A stretch of 64,000 nucleotides of DNA from Iris pallida (GCA_029216955.1 JANAVB010003999.1:4740572-4804571); one strand, 5' to 3'. Counted from the stretch's first letter, positions 44,474 to 57,252 are shown. Program-made: numbers and translations. Notes: generated by a model from the letters alone, not told the origin.

Positions 44474-45129
44474 TTTTTTATGTGGTTTACTAAATATGGT
44501 AATATACTAACAAAATAAATAATACTATGTTTTTTTAAAAAAAATTTGTGTACTTGCTGATAGATTTATGTATTTATATACCTTGAGATTAACATTATCC
44601 TGCTAGAAAATAACAAGGCAATTGCCTCAACTTGGTATTTAAACAGTTAAACATATGTATCTATAAATTGTTGGTTACAAATGCCTATTAAACATTTAAG
44701 ATTTTGCTTAGAGGATTTAATAATGCAATTTTCTCATATTTTCTGCTTTATGTCATGTAAATGTAGAAAAGTGGACGAAATTTTGGATTTTATCTAATTA
44801 GTTATATAGTAAGACTTCTGTCATCTGGATGTAAGATGGTCATAGGATAGACTAGAAGTTTTTTTTAATGAAGGATAAATAAGATTAAATTGAAGCATCA
44901 CTGTAAAAATTATAATATTAGATGCAATTGTAGGTAAGATGTTACAAAAAAATGGTATGGGTTGTGCAGTACTCGTGCGAGCCACCGATCCTCCTCCCCT
45001 CGTGCTCCGTCGTCTCCCGTTGGCGCAAGCACGCGCACGTGCAAAATAGCATTATTGAATATGTTACGTTCTTGCACAACAAATTGGTATACCTAAACCC
45101 TTTTTTATGAAATATACAACGATACTAAT
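44183..45129. repeat. Duplication copy B
   Basis: Counterpart of 17153-17723 plus 40500-41345. It keeps the sequences that RE1 and the hAT MITE interrupted in copy A, so it records both empty sites. It has its own insertion upstream of the tRNA (TCTTACACGTGGGTTCCTCG, about 44317-44390). It ends where the copia element RE4 inserted. Confidence 0.85.
44405..44473 (+). pseudogene. tRNA-Leu(AAG) pseudogene lacking half the anticodon arm
   Basis: 69 nt, identical to 17329-17408 except for a clean 11-bp deletion between AAGGCG and CTCTGG. The deletion removes the 5' strand of the anticodon stem and the anticodon itself. A box, B box, acceptor stem and the T-run terminator are intact, so Pol III transcription is still possible, but the product cannot decode. 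It lies in duplication copy B. Confidence 0.92.
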
Positions 45130-45384
45130 TGTTGGTGTTTTATTCTATGAGTTGTGTGTTCACAACACTCTATTGTTAAAAGATAGTCCCACATCGGAAA
45201 ATCACACCAATATGTATCTCTATATATTACTTATGAAGGAATAGAGAGATGCACATGGGTTGAGGCCCAATGGAGGGTGCCATGTGGGAGGATTTTACAT
45301 AGAGGTGAGAATAAGAAACCAACTTTTGGCCAAATGAAAATAGATTTAAATCTATTGGAGCTAAGCCCCGAAGGGGCTTAGCGA

Positions 45385-45416
<32 letters not shown>

Positions 45417-46029
45417 AATGGGCTTTTGAGGCTTATTGTGGCTTATTGTGGCTAGAGTGGGCCGTTCAAATTATGTAACGTCCGCGGGTCTTGTGGGCTC
45501 AGATCCGGAAATGGCTCAGATCCAGAAAATCCGGATCTGGCATTAATCCAGGGCGTGCGTTCAGAATTTGAAAAGCCCACATCGTGCTTATAATATTAGC
45601 AGCATCTCCTCTCTCCAGGGTTACAGAAAATAATCAGAGAATTTCCAGAGAGAGAGAGAAGTGCTGCTGCTATTCCGAGGAGTCGTCGACAATTTTGGCC
45701 AGCGTTCTAAAGTTCTCTTCGAACTTGCTGGTTCCTGGAGGCTTGTCCGTAAGGCGGATATAGCTTTGAGCGCCGGTGATCTTTCACCCCAGCAGGCTTT
45801 CTTCTTCCTCTGTTGCCTTCGAGAATACCGTCGCTTCTCTTTAGAAGTTATACGGTTCTGTTGCCTTCGAGAAATATTACGAAATAATCTTTTTAGATTC
45901 TCGTAATACAACATCACCTTCTTTAGGGTATTGTTGCTGGAAACATTGTCTTTACAATAGTTTCTGAAATCGTGTTTTTCTATCGATTGTTCGCTAAGGG
46001 ACTAACAATCTCAAAGCTATATCGAAAAG
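45130..46029 (+). mobile_element. RE4 copia element: 5' LTR and leader
   Basis: Starts TGTTGGTGTTTTATTC at 45130, where copy A reads on as ACTAATTAGATATAG. It contains the common plant copia-LTR motif GTCCCACATCGGAAA (45187-45201), a TATA-like TCTATATATTAC near 45219, and a short (GGGCTC)n tandem run (about 45386-45416). The second LTR is not in the window, so the LTR end cannot be fixed. It must lie before the gag start at 46030. No initiator-Met primer site TGGTATCAGAGC is present. Confidence 0.75.
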
Positions 46030-49000
46030 ATGGATAACTCACGTGCATCGCTCGTCAATACCGACTTTAACAAGTTGGAGAAATTTGACGGCGAACATTT
46101 CCAAATCTGGAAACGGAAAGTAACATTAAACATTCAACTCGTGGAAGTTGATCACGTGCTGAATGAGGAAGAACCGGTCGTTCCAACAACCGGAACCGCA
46201 GAAGTTATTGCCGCTGCTAAGTCCAAGCAGGCAAAATGGATTAGAGAAAACAGTATCTGTAAACTGTTGATTCTCAATAGCATAGAAGACTCTCTGGCAG
46301 AGTCTTATTCCAAGAAGAATTCTGCCAAAGAGATTTGGGACTCCTTGGGGAAATTGTACGAAGATGACGAGAATCGGTCCAAGATCTTCTTGGTTGAAAG
46401 ATACCACAAGTGGACCTTCGAAGATGAGAAGGCTATGCTGCCCCAAGTAAAGGAGTTTCTGAAGCTGCGCCAAAAATTAGATGACGAGAAGATGCCTCTT
46501 GTCGACAAGTTTGTCGTTGGAGGAATCGTCTCTAAACTTCCTGCGGGGTGGAGCAACTTCTATGCAAGGATGTACCGCAAGAAGCTGGACATATGTATGG
46601 AAGATCTCCTGCAAGAGATCCATGTTGAGGACGAGATGCGCTCTCAACAGAAGATGGATTCTCTGTCCAAACAACTGGCGAAAGCAAATCTGGTCCAAAC
46701 CAGAGAGTACAAGGGGAAGCAGGCGGCTTCTCCTCATAAGAAGAAGAAGGACTTCACTAATCTGAAAGTGAAGAGTCCTTCATTCAAGAATCAGAAATCC
46801 AAGTCCCATGTGACTTGTTTCAAATGTGGCAAGAAGGGCCACTACAAAAGTGACTGCAAGGAACCAGAAAAAGGTGAGCCTAGTAAGGTTTCTTTGGTTA
46901 CTAATCTGGTTGCAATGATAGCACAGGTTGCAAATGCGGGAGTTGACTCGGACTGGTGGATAGACACTGGTGCGACATGTCATGTCTGCTCAGACAAGGA
47001 ATGGTTCGAGTCATATGAGCCAACTTCCGAGAAAGTCTTAATGGCAAACCAGGCACAAGCTGAAGTACTGGGGATCGGGACGGTGGAGCTGAAACTCACA
47101 TCGGAGAACACTCTGACGCTTCAAGGAGTGAAGCATGTTCCTGCAATTGCTAAGAACCTGATCTCTGGGAGCCTGCTTTGTAACGCAGGCTTGAGGATGG
47201 ACATCAATGCTGGCCAGATGGTGATGTCCAAGAAGGGTACATTCTTCGGAAAAGCTTTCCAGACTGAAGGAATGTACAAAATTCAGCTTATTGTAACCCA
47301 GAAAAATGATATTAATGCTATTTCTACTTTGAACTATTCTTTTGAGTTGTGGCATAATAGGCTAGGACATGTTCATTGTAAAAGAATTAACAAAATGTCT
47401 AGCCTAGGACTTATCTCCAAGTGTGGGGGTAAGGTAGAGAAATGTGAAGTGTGTGCTCAGACGAAGATCACAAGGAAACCCTTTCACAGGGTCCATCGAA
47501 GCACAGATCTTCTGGAGTTGGTTCACTCAGATATCTGTGATTTCAAGCAATTCTCTACAAAAGCCGGGATGAAGTATTTTATTACTTTCATCGACGACTT
47601 CTCAAAGTATGCTTTTGTCTACTTGCTCAAGTCTAAAGACGAAGCATTCGAGAAGTTCAAGGAGTTCAGGGCCGAGGCTGAACGGCAAACTGGACAACAA
47701 CTCAAAAGGCTAAGGAGTGATCGAGGCGGGGAGTATCGGTCTCATAATTTCTCATCATTCTGTAAAGAACATGGAATCATAAATGAGACGACGGCTCCGT
47801 ACTCTCCTCAATCCAACGGAGTAGCAGAAAGGAAGAACAGAACGTTGACAGAGATGATGAACTCTATGCTATTGACTGCGGGTCTTCCAAAGAGCTTCTG
47901 GGGAGAAACTGCATTAACGGCTACTTTCATTCTCAATAGAGTACCGTATGCAACTTCGGATATAACCCCTCATGAACTCTGGTTCAAAGTCAGACCTAAC
48001 TTGAATGTCATTCGAGTGTGGGGGTGTCTGGCTTATGTGAAGCTCCCAGATCTGAAGATTCAGAAGCTGGGGACTAGGACTACTAAGGCTATCTTCTTGG
48101 GTTATGCCGAGAAGAGTGACGCTCGGAGATTCTTTGATATAGAATCAAATCATATCATTGAATCTCGCGATGCTGAATATTTTGAAGACAAGTTTGCAAG
48201 GCACAAAAATATTGTTCTCGCGGATCTTCCGGAGAATGATGAGAGTGCAAAGCAGACAGAAGTTCTTATCGAACCAGTAGTCTAAGAAGAAGCTATTGTC
48301 GAAGAGACACCAGTTGAACCAGAACTCGCTGAGCCGTCAACCAAACGAGTAAGGAGGCCGAAAGACTTCGGAGATGACTTCGTCACCTATCATGTAGAAG
48401 CAGATCCGCTTACCTATGATGAGGCGATGAAGACCAGAGATGCTGTATTCTGGAAGGAGGCGATAGACAACGAGATTGACTCAATCACCTCCAACAACAC
48501 ATGGGTGTTAGTTGACCTGCCAGAAGGAGCAAGACCCATCGGATGCAAATGGATCTTCAAGAAGAAGATGAAAGCAGATGGAACCATTGACAAGTTCAAG
48601 GCCAGGCTAGTGGCCAAGGGATTTGCTCAGAAGCAGGGGACCGACTACTTTGACACTTATGCTCCAGTAGCTCGGATGACAACCATCAGATTGTTAATTG
48701 CTCTAGCAGCAATACACAAGCTGGTGATACATCAGATGGATGTGAAAACGGCATTCCTCAATGGCGAGCTGACCGAAGAGATCTACATGCAACAACCAGA
48801 AGGTTTTGTCGTCAGAGGTCTGGAAGACAAAGTCTGCAAGTTGATGAAGTCTCTGTATGGTTTGAAACAAGCTCTCAAAATGTGGCAAGAGAAGTTTGAC
48901 AAAGTGATAAGGTCAAATGGCTACAGGGTCAGTGAAACAGACAAGTGTGTCTATATGAAGTTTGCTGACGGAAGAGGAGTAATCGTTTGTCTTTATGTGG

Positions 49001-49368
49001 ACGACATGCTAATCCTAGGTACGGATTTAGACTGCGTCACAGAGACAAAGAAATTCCTCTCGACCAAGTTCAGTATGAAGGACTTGGGGGATGCCGACGT
49101 AATCTTGGGGCTCAAGATCATCCGGACAGGTACTGGAATAGCGCTGTCACAATCTCATTATATTGAGAAGTTGCTCACTCGCTACGGGTATCAAGATCTT
49201 CCTATAATTGATACACCGTACCGGAGTGATCAGAAGCTGGAGCCAAATTCGAAGGAAAGCGTCAGGCAGTTGGAGTACGCTAGCGTCATCGGAAGCTTGA
49301 TGTACGCTACTACTGCCACAAGGCCTGACATAGCTTTTGCGGTGGGAATGCTGAGTCGGTTCACTAGC
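46030..49368 (+). pseudogene. RE4 Ty1/copia Gag-Pol polyprotein, one in-frame stop, truncated by RE5
   Basis: Frame 46030-48285 (751 residues), then the same frame continues 48286-49368 after a single TAA (48283-48285). Gag (KFDGEHFQIWKRKVTLNIQL), CCHC knuckle CFKCGKKGHYKSDC (residues about 263-276), protease WWIDTGATCHVC, pre-integrase ELWHNRLGHVHCKRI, integrase core (HSDICDFKQFSTK, ITFIDDFSKY, RSDRGGEYRS, APYSPQSNGVAERKNRTL). After the stop comes RT: CKWIFKKKMKADGTIDKFKA, HQMDVKTAFLNGELTEEIYM, catalytic LYVDDMLILG. The order integrase before RT defines copia. RNase H and the 3' LTR are cut off at AVGMLSRFTS by insertion of RE5 and should lie beyond the right edge. Confidence 0.92.
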
Positions 49369-50479
49369 TGTAAGCCCCTGATTTTTCAAAAAAAATTTAA
49401 ACTAGTGTTAATTAATTATTAAATGTCATTATTGGTTTTAAAATAATTTAATATAATTTTAGGAATTTTCTAGAAATTTTTAAATGATTTTTAAATGATT
49501 TTTAAATACAAAAATGTTGATCTGTAAATTTATAAAATGTTTTAAATATCATTTTGTAATTTTTGAAATGATTTTATATCAGTTTGTAAATAGGAAATTA
49601 TTTTTAATTAGAGGATGCAAATATTATTTTGCATTTTGTATGTTTTGAGGCCTTTATGTAATTTCCTAAACCTAGGGGACCTAACTGCTAAACTACCAAA
49701 CCCCCCCCCGACCAGACACTCTCTCTCCTCACCCACTCTCGTTGACCCGACCGCCTCACCCTAATTTTTTGGCCGTCCTAATCGGAACCCTAACCCTAAT
49801 TTGGCCGGATCACCGCCATTGGAAGCCTATAAAAGGAAGGGCTCTCCTTCCTCGACCAGCCCACACCATTATCACCCCATCCCAACCACCGCAAACTCCC
49901 CTTCTTCCCCAACTTCCTAGTCGGAACCCAAACTCCGGCGAAGCCCTGTCCCGACGCCTACACCCACCCTCACAGCAAACCACCACCACCACTACGTTCG
50001 CCTTGACGAGACGCGCCCAGCGCCACCGAAGCGTCGCGACGTCGACGCCTCCACCGCCGTCCAGCTCGTTCGAAACCCCCTCCCCAAATCGGACACGTGA
50101 GTAGCATGACTCAAACCGTGTCGTACGTGTCTCGAACCCACGTATGTGGTTCGCCAGGACACGGGGACCCTCGTCCCATACTCGGACTCGTAGATGGACG
50201 CTCGTGCGTGTCGTGCATAGCACGGACACGCTGACTCTGTGTCCCAAACTGTCCGGACACAGGGTCGAGTTTTATTATTTTTTTCATGTTATTTATTTCG
50301 AACCTAAATAAAATAAACAAAACCTAAACTCTAACACGAGCAGCGGGCTGACCCCCTGGCCAGCCCGACCTACTAAACCCCCCCTCCCCCCCCCCCCCGC
50401 TCGGTTAGCCCGAGTTCGAGCCCCCCCCCCCCCTGCTGCTGTTTCTTTTCTTTTCCTTTTCTTTTTTTTTCTTTTTCTT

Positions 50480-50707
50480 TTGTTTTTATATATAATTATA
50501 TATATATATATGTATACATATATTTGTATATATGTATATATGTATTATTATACATACTATATTTAGGTATATATAGTTGCTGTTTTTATAAATATATATA
50601 TGAATATACTTCATTATTTTATGTATGTATATATATATATGTGTATTATGTATACATATATATTTATGTACATATATTTCCTTATGTATATATATTATTA
50701 TATATAC

Positions 50708-50745
<38 letters not shown>

Positions 50746-50755
50746 ACATTAATTT

Positions 50756-50843
<88 letters not shown>

Positions 50844-50960
50844 ATATAGATAAGTATTTTCTTATATGTATGTATATATACATATATTTGTATATATATA
50901 TATAATATATAGTTGAGCATTTTCCTATATATAAATATCCCTATATTTATATATATATAT
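50480..50960. repeat. (TA)n-rich microsatellite in RE5 LTR
   Basis: A long TA/TATG run including an almost pure (TA)n tract (about 50755-50840). It produces Tyr/Ile-alternating pseudo-frames on both strands that are not genes. Confidence 0.95.
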
Positions 50961-52476
50961 ATTATTTCCTATGTGTATTTTACTTAGCTTAGTGTAAATT
51001 ATTTATATAAAATAATGTTCATACTTTTATAGTTACTATGTAAAACTTTACCTTATTAAAATAATAATATTTATTTTGACTATTACCAAATTGTATTTTT
51101 ATCATATTTAAATTACTGCAACCATTTGGTGTCCAAGCCTAGCATGGGTATTTGGGCTCAAATGTGTTTTTACACATTCAAGACCTGTACAAGTCATATT
51201 GGACTTGATTCATGGCCTTGGGTCCTGTATTTGAACTTTGGTTCAAATTATATACATGGACAAAATACGCAGATAATTAATTATTGTGTGCAATGCTATT
51301 TTTGATTTTCTAAAAATACTTAAAGTATTGCTAAAATTATGAAAAAATAGTTTTTAGATACTTTATTAAGTTAGCTAATTTAGTATAATTTTTGTAGTAT
51401 TTAATTTACTGTTTTGCTACTAGGTTGGCATATGAAACCAAAACTCATTTTCTGTATACCTAGGAAAACTGATTTTTATAAAATATTTGTACTGGTTAAT
51501 AAATTCCAGAAAAATTATAATAAATTTCTATGATTAACAAGGATCACTTTAGTACTTTACTTTAAGAAAAACTAGGCTTTTTGCCTATCTCTAAAATTGT
51601 TAGAACACAATGGTCTTTTGGTTTATTTGTTGTTTAATTACGACTTGTAACTTTTGTGCTATTTTTGAGTTTTAGTCGTGTTGAACCCCATCCCTCACTA
51701 GTGTAAAGACCCTAGAAAGTTAGTTAACATAGTGTGTCACCCCACATTGGTCTCCTATGCCAAGTCATCATTTTGGCTAGGTGCCCAATCACAAGTCGTG
51801 TTTCACAAATTAGTGTCCTAGTGTTTTAGCTTAGTGTAAAGCTAAGTTTATGCATTTATTTCTACAGTGACGAGTTACCAGACATCCATAGCACATTTAT
51901 TGCAGCTTGTTTTGCTTTGCTAGAGGCAAGTACTTTCTACGAACTTTACATATTGTCACATGAATGAACTGCAAACCCCACCATGTTACATGCTGATCCT
52001 TGGGGTAGCAAGTTAGATCTCTACATGTTATACTTTCAGTTACTACCATGCTTAGAACAGTCTTGATGTATCTCTCACATGATTAGAATATGGGTTATGG
52101 GGAAACTGATAGTAGAGTACGTGATCATACCCCCTCTTCAGTACCGAGCAAAGTTACATTTTATATGATACTGCGCCGTAGGCCTTACTCTCCAAGCTGT
52201 ATTTGTACGTGTGTACATATATCGCCTTTACACTTGTACGTATGTACATTTTATTTACATGTGCCTCAGTACATTGTACACCTATTGACCGATCACGTAC
52301 CTACTACAGTTTTAAACATTACATATACATCTGTCTCTATGACATATGTGTCCTTGCCATGATAGACTGTGTGATGCCATGCTTTCCAGTTATTCCTCTC
52401 ATGTTCATTTCCATGTTTCATATGCTAGTTTGCTAGATTTAGTACTTGCTCCCGTCCTGACAGAATAACGTTGTAG

Positions 52477-52580
52477 GTATACTTACTGAGGAGGAGTTGC
52501 TCTGTGATTCGTATTATGGAGTCACTGTCGAGGACCCGGTTTTGCCATACGAGGATGTTCCTGCGGGAAGACTCGTCTAG
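52477..52580 (+). other. Conserved LTR-borne 3' exon (RE5)
   Basis: TCCTGACAG (branch-like CTGAC) and GTTGTAG precede a 104-nt open exon reading ILTEEELLCDSYYGVT, VEDPVLPYEDVP and a TAG stop. It aligns with the RE2 and RE6 exons through ELL..SYY and VLP.(E)D, at a similar distance (about 285 nt) from the LTR end. More divergent than the other two. Confidence 0.42.
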
Positions 52581-52864
52581 TTTGCTTAGCTGCTTGGGAT
52601 ACTTAGTGTAGTCATGTGTTAGACTATATCATTTTGTAACTGGACATGTATCCAGTTTTACATTTCAGTTTACTTGTACTTGGATATTTTACTATATACG
52701 ACGACTTTTGTGTTTGGAGCATTTATGATTCTTCTTCACTTATAGAACTGTTGGTACATTTAGTCTTGTCTTGTTATCTCTAGAACAGCTTACTGCGCTT
52801 TATCTTAAGCGTAGGCTGGACATGGCTCGACCCGGCCCAACAATTTGGGTAACGGGTCGTGACA

Positions 52865-53110
52865 TGTTTTTTTGGCGGCCCATGCAAGGTCCTGACTAAA
52901 CTGTTTGGTTACGTTATTGTACCAAGCATGCCTGCAATTAGGAACTTAAGGTAATTAGACAACATTAGGAAAGACGCTTAGAACACTTAGAGGAATGCTA
53001 GGATTGCAACATAGGAAATACATCACATGTTTGCTATTATAATTAGATTTTCTTGCATATGATTGCTTGCTTTAAACAAGTCCTTATAAGTCTTTTTATG
53101 TGTAATTTAG
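52865..53110 (+). other. RE5 primer-binding-like site and leader
   Basis: Just after the LTR: TGTTTTTTTGGCGGCCCATG then CAAGG. This is one base different in the core (TGGCGGCCCATGC) from the TGGTGGCCCATGC of RE2, RE3 and RE6. The remaining leader shows nothing recognisable. Confidence 0.5.
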
Positions 53111-54330
53111 ATGGTGCTTACTCGTTCGTCCCAGTATGTCACCCCCGAGAATGGGGCCCTCCATATCCAGTCAGCTGACCGGTTGACTGATACACCTCCA
53201 CCTACCACATTCCCCCACTCTACAGATCCACAGACCCAGATACCACCTTCCACATCCCAGTCCCAGCAGGCCCGATACTTCCACCACCCCCTATCACTAT
53301 ACCCACCCAGGCTTCCGTCACTCTCGACGGGACCCAGCTGCTCACACTGATCCAGGGGTTCCTAACGACCCATCAGGAGCAGACTACCCTACTCCGCCAG
53401 AGCATGGAGCGTTCTGAGGGACGTCCCGTGGTCCCACCACATGTAGAGCCACAGCAGAGAGCGGGGACGGTCAAGGACTTCATGGGTCTGAATCCCAAGG
53501 AGTTCTCAGGGACTGAGGGCATAGTAGTAGCTGATGACTGGCTAGATTCTGTAGAGAGGAAGCTTCTGGGAGTTAGGATGCCGGATGACCTTCAGGTCGA
53601 GGCAGCAGGATTTTTGCTGATAGACTTAGCCAGAGTCTGGTTCAGGAATGAGCCGTTGTTCGCGAGAGGTAGAGCCACTTGGGACCAGTTCAAGACCCAG
53701 TTCAAGAAGAAATTCTTCTCGACCACTGCTAGAGTAGCCATGGGGCTACGATTTCAGAACATCCAGCAGGGGAACCGTTCTGTTGATGACTATGCAGGAG
53801 AGTTTAGTCGCCTGAGCCGTTTTGCTCCTAGTCTGGTTGCTGATCCAGAGGAGATGACCCGTAGGTTTTGCCATGGTCTAGTTCCAGACATTGGCATTCT
53901 TATAGTGGCGAACGGTACGACTGACTACTACCAGAGCCTAGAGTTAGCCCGGAGCATTGAGGAGCGTCTTCTGTCTAGCAAGAGGCCGGCTTCTGTACAC
54001 CATGAGGGACCGTCCAAGCGTCAGGCTTTCCAGCAGAGAGCGCCGACGCCACCCCAGCAGACTTACCATCCCCCTACATCACATCACCCGACCCAGCCAG
54101 TTAGAGCCCCGGGACCCCGACATCAGCAGCAGCAGCAGAAGGGAGCTATATGTTCTTTCTGCGGAAGACCAGGGCATGAATTCGTCGTCTGCAGGAAGAG
54201 ATTAGGGCAGTGTTTAGCTTGTGGGTCTGCCATCCATCAGATTCGGGACTGCCCAGTAGCCAAGGGACCCCAGGGGAAGACTTATAGCCTAGTCCTTGAG
54301 CCGGAGCCGGAACAGGTTTCGGGAGGTTAG
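53111..54330 (+). CDS. RE5 gag (only coding region of the element; one probable frameshift)
   Basis: The N-terminal part starts at ATG 53111 (MVLTRSSQYVTPENGA). A one-base frame change near 53270-53285 leads into the frame of 53404-54330, which is open well before its ATG (TQASVTLDGTQLLTLIQGFL). It encodes a capsid-type gag domain (FSGTEGIVVADDWLDSVERK, WFRNEPLFARGRATWDQFK, RFQNIQQGNRSVDDYAGEFS) and two CCHC knuckles (CSFCGRPGHEFVVC, CLACGSAIHQIRDC). The stop at 54328-54330 comes only about 70 bp before the polypurine block, so there is no protease, RT, RNase H or integrase. Gag forms the particle and binds RNA. The long intact capsid frame suggests it may still be made. Layout matches terminal-repeat gag-only (TR-GAG) elements. 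Confidence 0.85.
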
Positions 54331-54399
54331 TTTTGATCGTAGCCTTAGTCATTTGTTGCATTGCTTGCTATGTTAGAATATTGTCGGGTCTTCAATCCT

Positions 54400-54439
54400 T
54401 GTGAATTTCGAGGACGAAATTTTTCAAGGAGGGAAGACT
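54400..54439 (+). other. RE5 polypurine tract region
   Basis: AATTTCGAGGACGAAATTTT, then TCAAGGAGGGAAGACT, directly before the second LTR start TGTAAGCTCC at 54440. Same block as in RE2 and RE6. Confidence 0.8.
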
Positions 54440-54864
54440 TGTAAGCTCCTGATTTTTCAAAAAAATTTTAAACTAGTGTTAATTAATTATTAAATATCAT
54501 TATTGGTTTTAAAATAATTTAATATGATTTTAGGAATTTTCTAGAAATTTTTAAATGATTTTTAAATGATTTTTAAATACAAAAATGTTGATCTGTAAAT
54601 TTATAAAATGTTTTAAATATCATTTTGTAATTTTTGAAATGATTTTATATCAGTTTGTAAATAGGAAATTGTTTTTAATTAGAGGATGCAAATATTATTT
54701 TGCATTTTGTATGTTTTGAGGCCTTTATGTAATTTCCTAAACCTAGGGGACCTAACTGCTAAACTACCAAACCCCCCCCCCCCCGACCAGACACTCTCTC
54801 TCCTCACCCACTCTCGTTGACCCGACCGCCTCACCCTAATTTTCCGGCCGTCCTAATCGGAACC
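54440..54864 (+). mobile_element. RE5 3' LTR, first 425 bp (split by RE6)
   Basis: Matches 49369-49793 closely. It is interrupted after CGGAACC at 54864 by RE6, where the 5' LTR reads on as CGGAACCCTAACC. The remainder should lie beyond the right edge. Confidence 0.9.
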
Positions 54865-57223
54865 TGTGAAACCCGTAATTTCTAATTTGCATTTTATTCT
54901 AATTTTCATTTGCTAAATAAAATTTTGTTAGATTAATGTTAACAATAATTTTTTTTATTATTATTATTTATTTTGAAAGATGTTAATAATTAATAATATT
55001 TAATAAAGTGAAATTATTTTCAAAAAAAATAAAATTATGGGATTTTAAATCAAACATCATATATAAAAAAAGAAAAAAAAAATGTATTGATTGGTCCAAG
55101 TTTGGTCCAATTATCTTGTGAGTTTTATTTAACCCATTAGATTTTTAGTTGGATTTTTTCATAAGTTTTGTTTTGGACCAATAAGCCAAACTTAGATTGA
55201 AGCCCATGAGAGAGCTTACCCATATATGAGTTTGATTGGGTTAAAAACCCAATAGTGTTGATGAGAACTCATTCTCATTTCAAGAGTTCTGTTGAGGACT
55301 TTTCCTTTTCTCAACTGAAGAACAAAAGCTTCGGTTTGGATTTCATTGTTTGGCCGACCTTTTGGCTCTCGAAACTGCCGTCGACTGATCGGTTTCCCCA
55401 CCGGCTGGAGTAAAGGCACGGTGGCTCTCTACCTCCCTCTCCAGATGAGTAACTCCAATTTGTTTTCCTATATAAACCCCATGTTATCCTTTCTTCCCCA
55501 CACCATCCTTTCCCCAATTTCTGAGAAGAAAACCCACTCCGGCGAAGTTCCCGGCGAGATCCCGACCGGCGCCCCTTTCCCGGAGCACCACGGTGGCCGC
55601 CCCTCCCCGGCGACTTCTTCCGTGCTCGTCGGCAAACCCGCGCGGCCCGTCCCCGTTCACGCCGGCAAGTCCCCGCGTCCCCGGCGCTCCCGTCGTCGTC
55701 CCCTGGCTGGCGCCCGACCCCGGTGACCTGCTGTCCTGTTGGCGTTTCCCGTGACACTGTTCGTTTTCGATTCCGTCCTTTTCCGAGACTCTGTTGTTGG
55801 TATTTTCTGACCCAATTTAGTCTATGATGATGCTGGTCCACCCAATTCCAGCAGGAATTCGGGATTTTGACAACGTAATTTTACGTTGCCATCTTTCGGA
55901 AATATGGATTTTCTGTTCTGTTATTTTGGGATTCTTGGACAGAATGGGTTCGGGAAGTTTTCGATATATTTCGAGAAACTTTCTGAAGTATTCAGGTATC
56001 CGAGAATCTGCGGAATATATATATTGGGATGGTTCTGTTGGGTTTGTTTGAATGTTAGTTTTGTGGTATGTTAATTGGTTCTGTTAGTTTACAAGTTAGT
56101 ATTTTGAGGATTTTTCTATGTTGGGATTTTGTTAGAAGATTTCCTTGAGTTTTCTTCTTGGAAGAACTCTGGGATTTGAGTTCTGTTTTGAGTTTTTGGT
56201 GGAATTAATAACTGGAAGAGTTTGGAAAAAAAAAATATTTTTACGGGAATATTTATAAATGGGAGTTTTTGAGTTATTTTGCAGGTATCGGACGTGTTCC
56301 CAGTTTTTGGGTTATCCCGAAAACAGAGGGAATGCTGCCGAAATTTTTGGGAATTTATTAAATGATTTTCGAAATGATTATTCGAGTTAAATATTATTTT
56401 ATTTTGGGCGACGACCTTAACGGTCACTGGGTCCCAGCGAAATGCAAATGCACCGGTTCGACCGGACGTTGAGGCAGAGTAGTTAAAAATGAAATTTTGG
56501 ACCAGAGTCTGAGACTTAAAATTCTCTTTTAATATTATTTTGGAAATTATTAATTTTGTTAAAATTGTAGTTATTAAATTTTGAGACTAACAACATTTCC
56601 GTCTTATTTCAATTTATGTAAATCAAGTTGTAAGGGGCATAAGCCAATTACTTTATTTGTGCTGGAAAAATGTAATAATTAGGATTTTTATTTCTTTTCT
56701 GGATGTTGTAGTGTAATATAAATAGTAGATTATATATATTATCGATAAGTTATGATTTTCTCACTATTTAAATAAATAATAATTTTTATGTACAAAATAC
56801 AAGTTTTAACCAAATTAAATGATAATTACAAGTTTTCTGAAAATACCAGAATAAAAGAATGAAATTTCTAAATTCAAACTCTTAAATGCTTTGACGTTGT
56901 GTTAGTTAGCTAATCTATCAAAACTAACTAGGAAAGACAACTAGACATTTTATGTTTGTTTCTGAGACGAGTTTCCCGGAAATGTAGGAGTACAAGGAAG
57001 AGAGTAATTTACCGAATACCGAAGTGCAAAACCTTGACAACCGGAAGTTTAAGGCAAGTACATTTTATGTAGATTTTACAATTATTTTTCACAATTGTTT
57101 CATTGCAAGTTTAAACCACAATTATACACGAACTCCTTCGGGAGCATTGATCGTATTGTTGGGGACTGGGGGAATAGTGTACTGGATATGACCAAATCCA
57201 AACTTAGGATAATGAATGTGTTA

Positions 57224-57252
57224 GCTTACCCCTCTCTCACACGGGGATAAGC
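57224..57252 (+). other. Conserved 29-nt hairpin in RE6 LTR
   Basis: GCTTACCCC pairs with GGGGATAAGC around loop TCTCTCACAC. The RE2 LTR keeps the stem exactly but has loop TCATACACAC. It lies about 200 nt upstream of the conserved exon. Confidence 0.45.

Larger units (their letters stand above)
49369..52864 (+). mobile_element. RE5 5' LTR (3496 bp)
   Basis: RE5 starts TGTAAGCCCCTGATTTTTC at 49369 inside the copia RT/RNase H region; the candidate TSD CTAGC (49364-49368) cannot be verified because the far end is outside. The LTR ends GGGTCGTGACA, as in RE2 and RE6. A TATA box TATAAAA is at 49828-49834, followed by a CpG-rich leader to about 50100. A large AT/TA microsatellite (50480-50960) enlarges the LTR. 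A conserved short exon is at 52477-52580. The visible 425 bp of the second LTR differ at about seven positions plus a C-run length. Confidence 0.9.

Noticed and set aside
48427..49422. Frame starting at 48427 as a separate gene
   Set aside because: It is the same frame as 46030-48285 after one TAA and encodes copia RT; the start ATG is internal. Its last residues come from the inserted RE5 LTR.
50486..50920. 144-residue Tyr/Ile frame
   Set aside because: Pure product of a (TA)n microsatellite.
55311..55841. 176-residue minus-strand and 126-residue plus-strand frames in the RE6 LTR (also 61834-62364)
   Set aside because: They cover promoter and CpG-rich leader; the plus-strand ATG is only a few bases past the TATA box. 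No family similarity.
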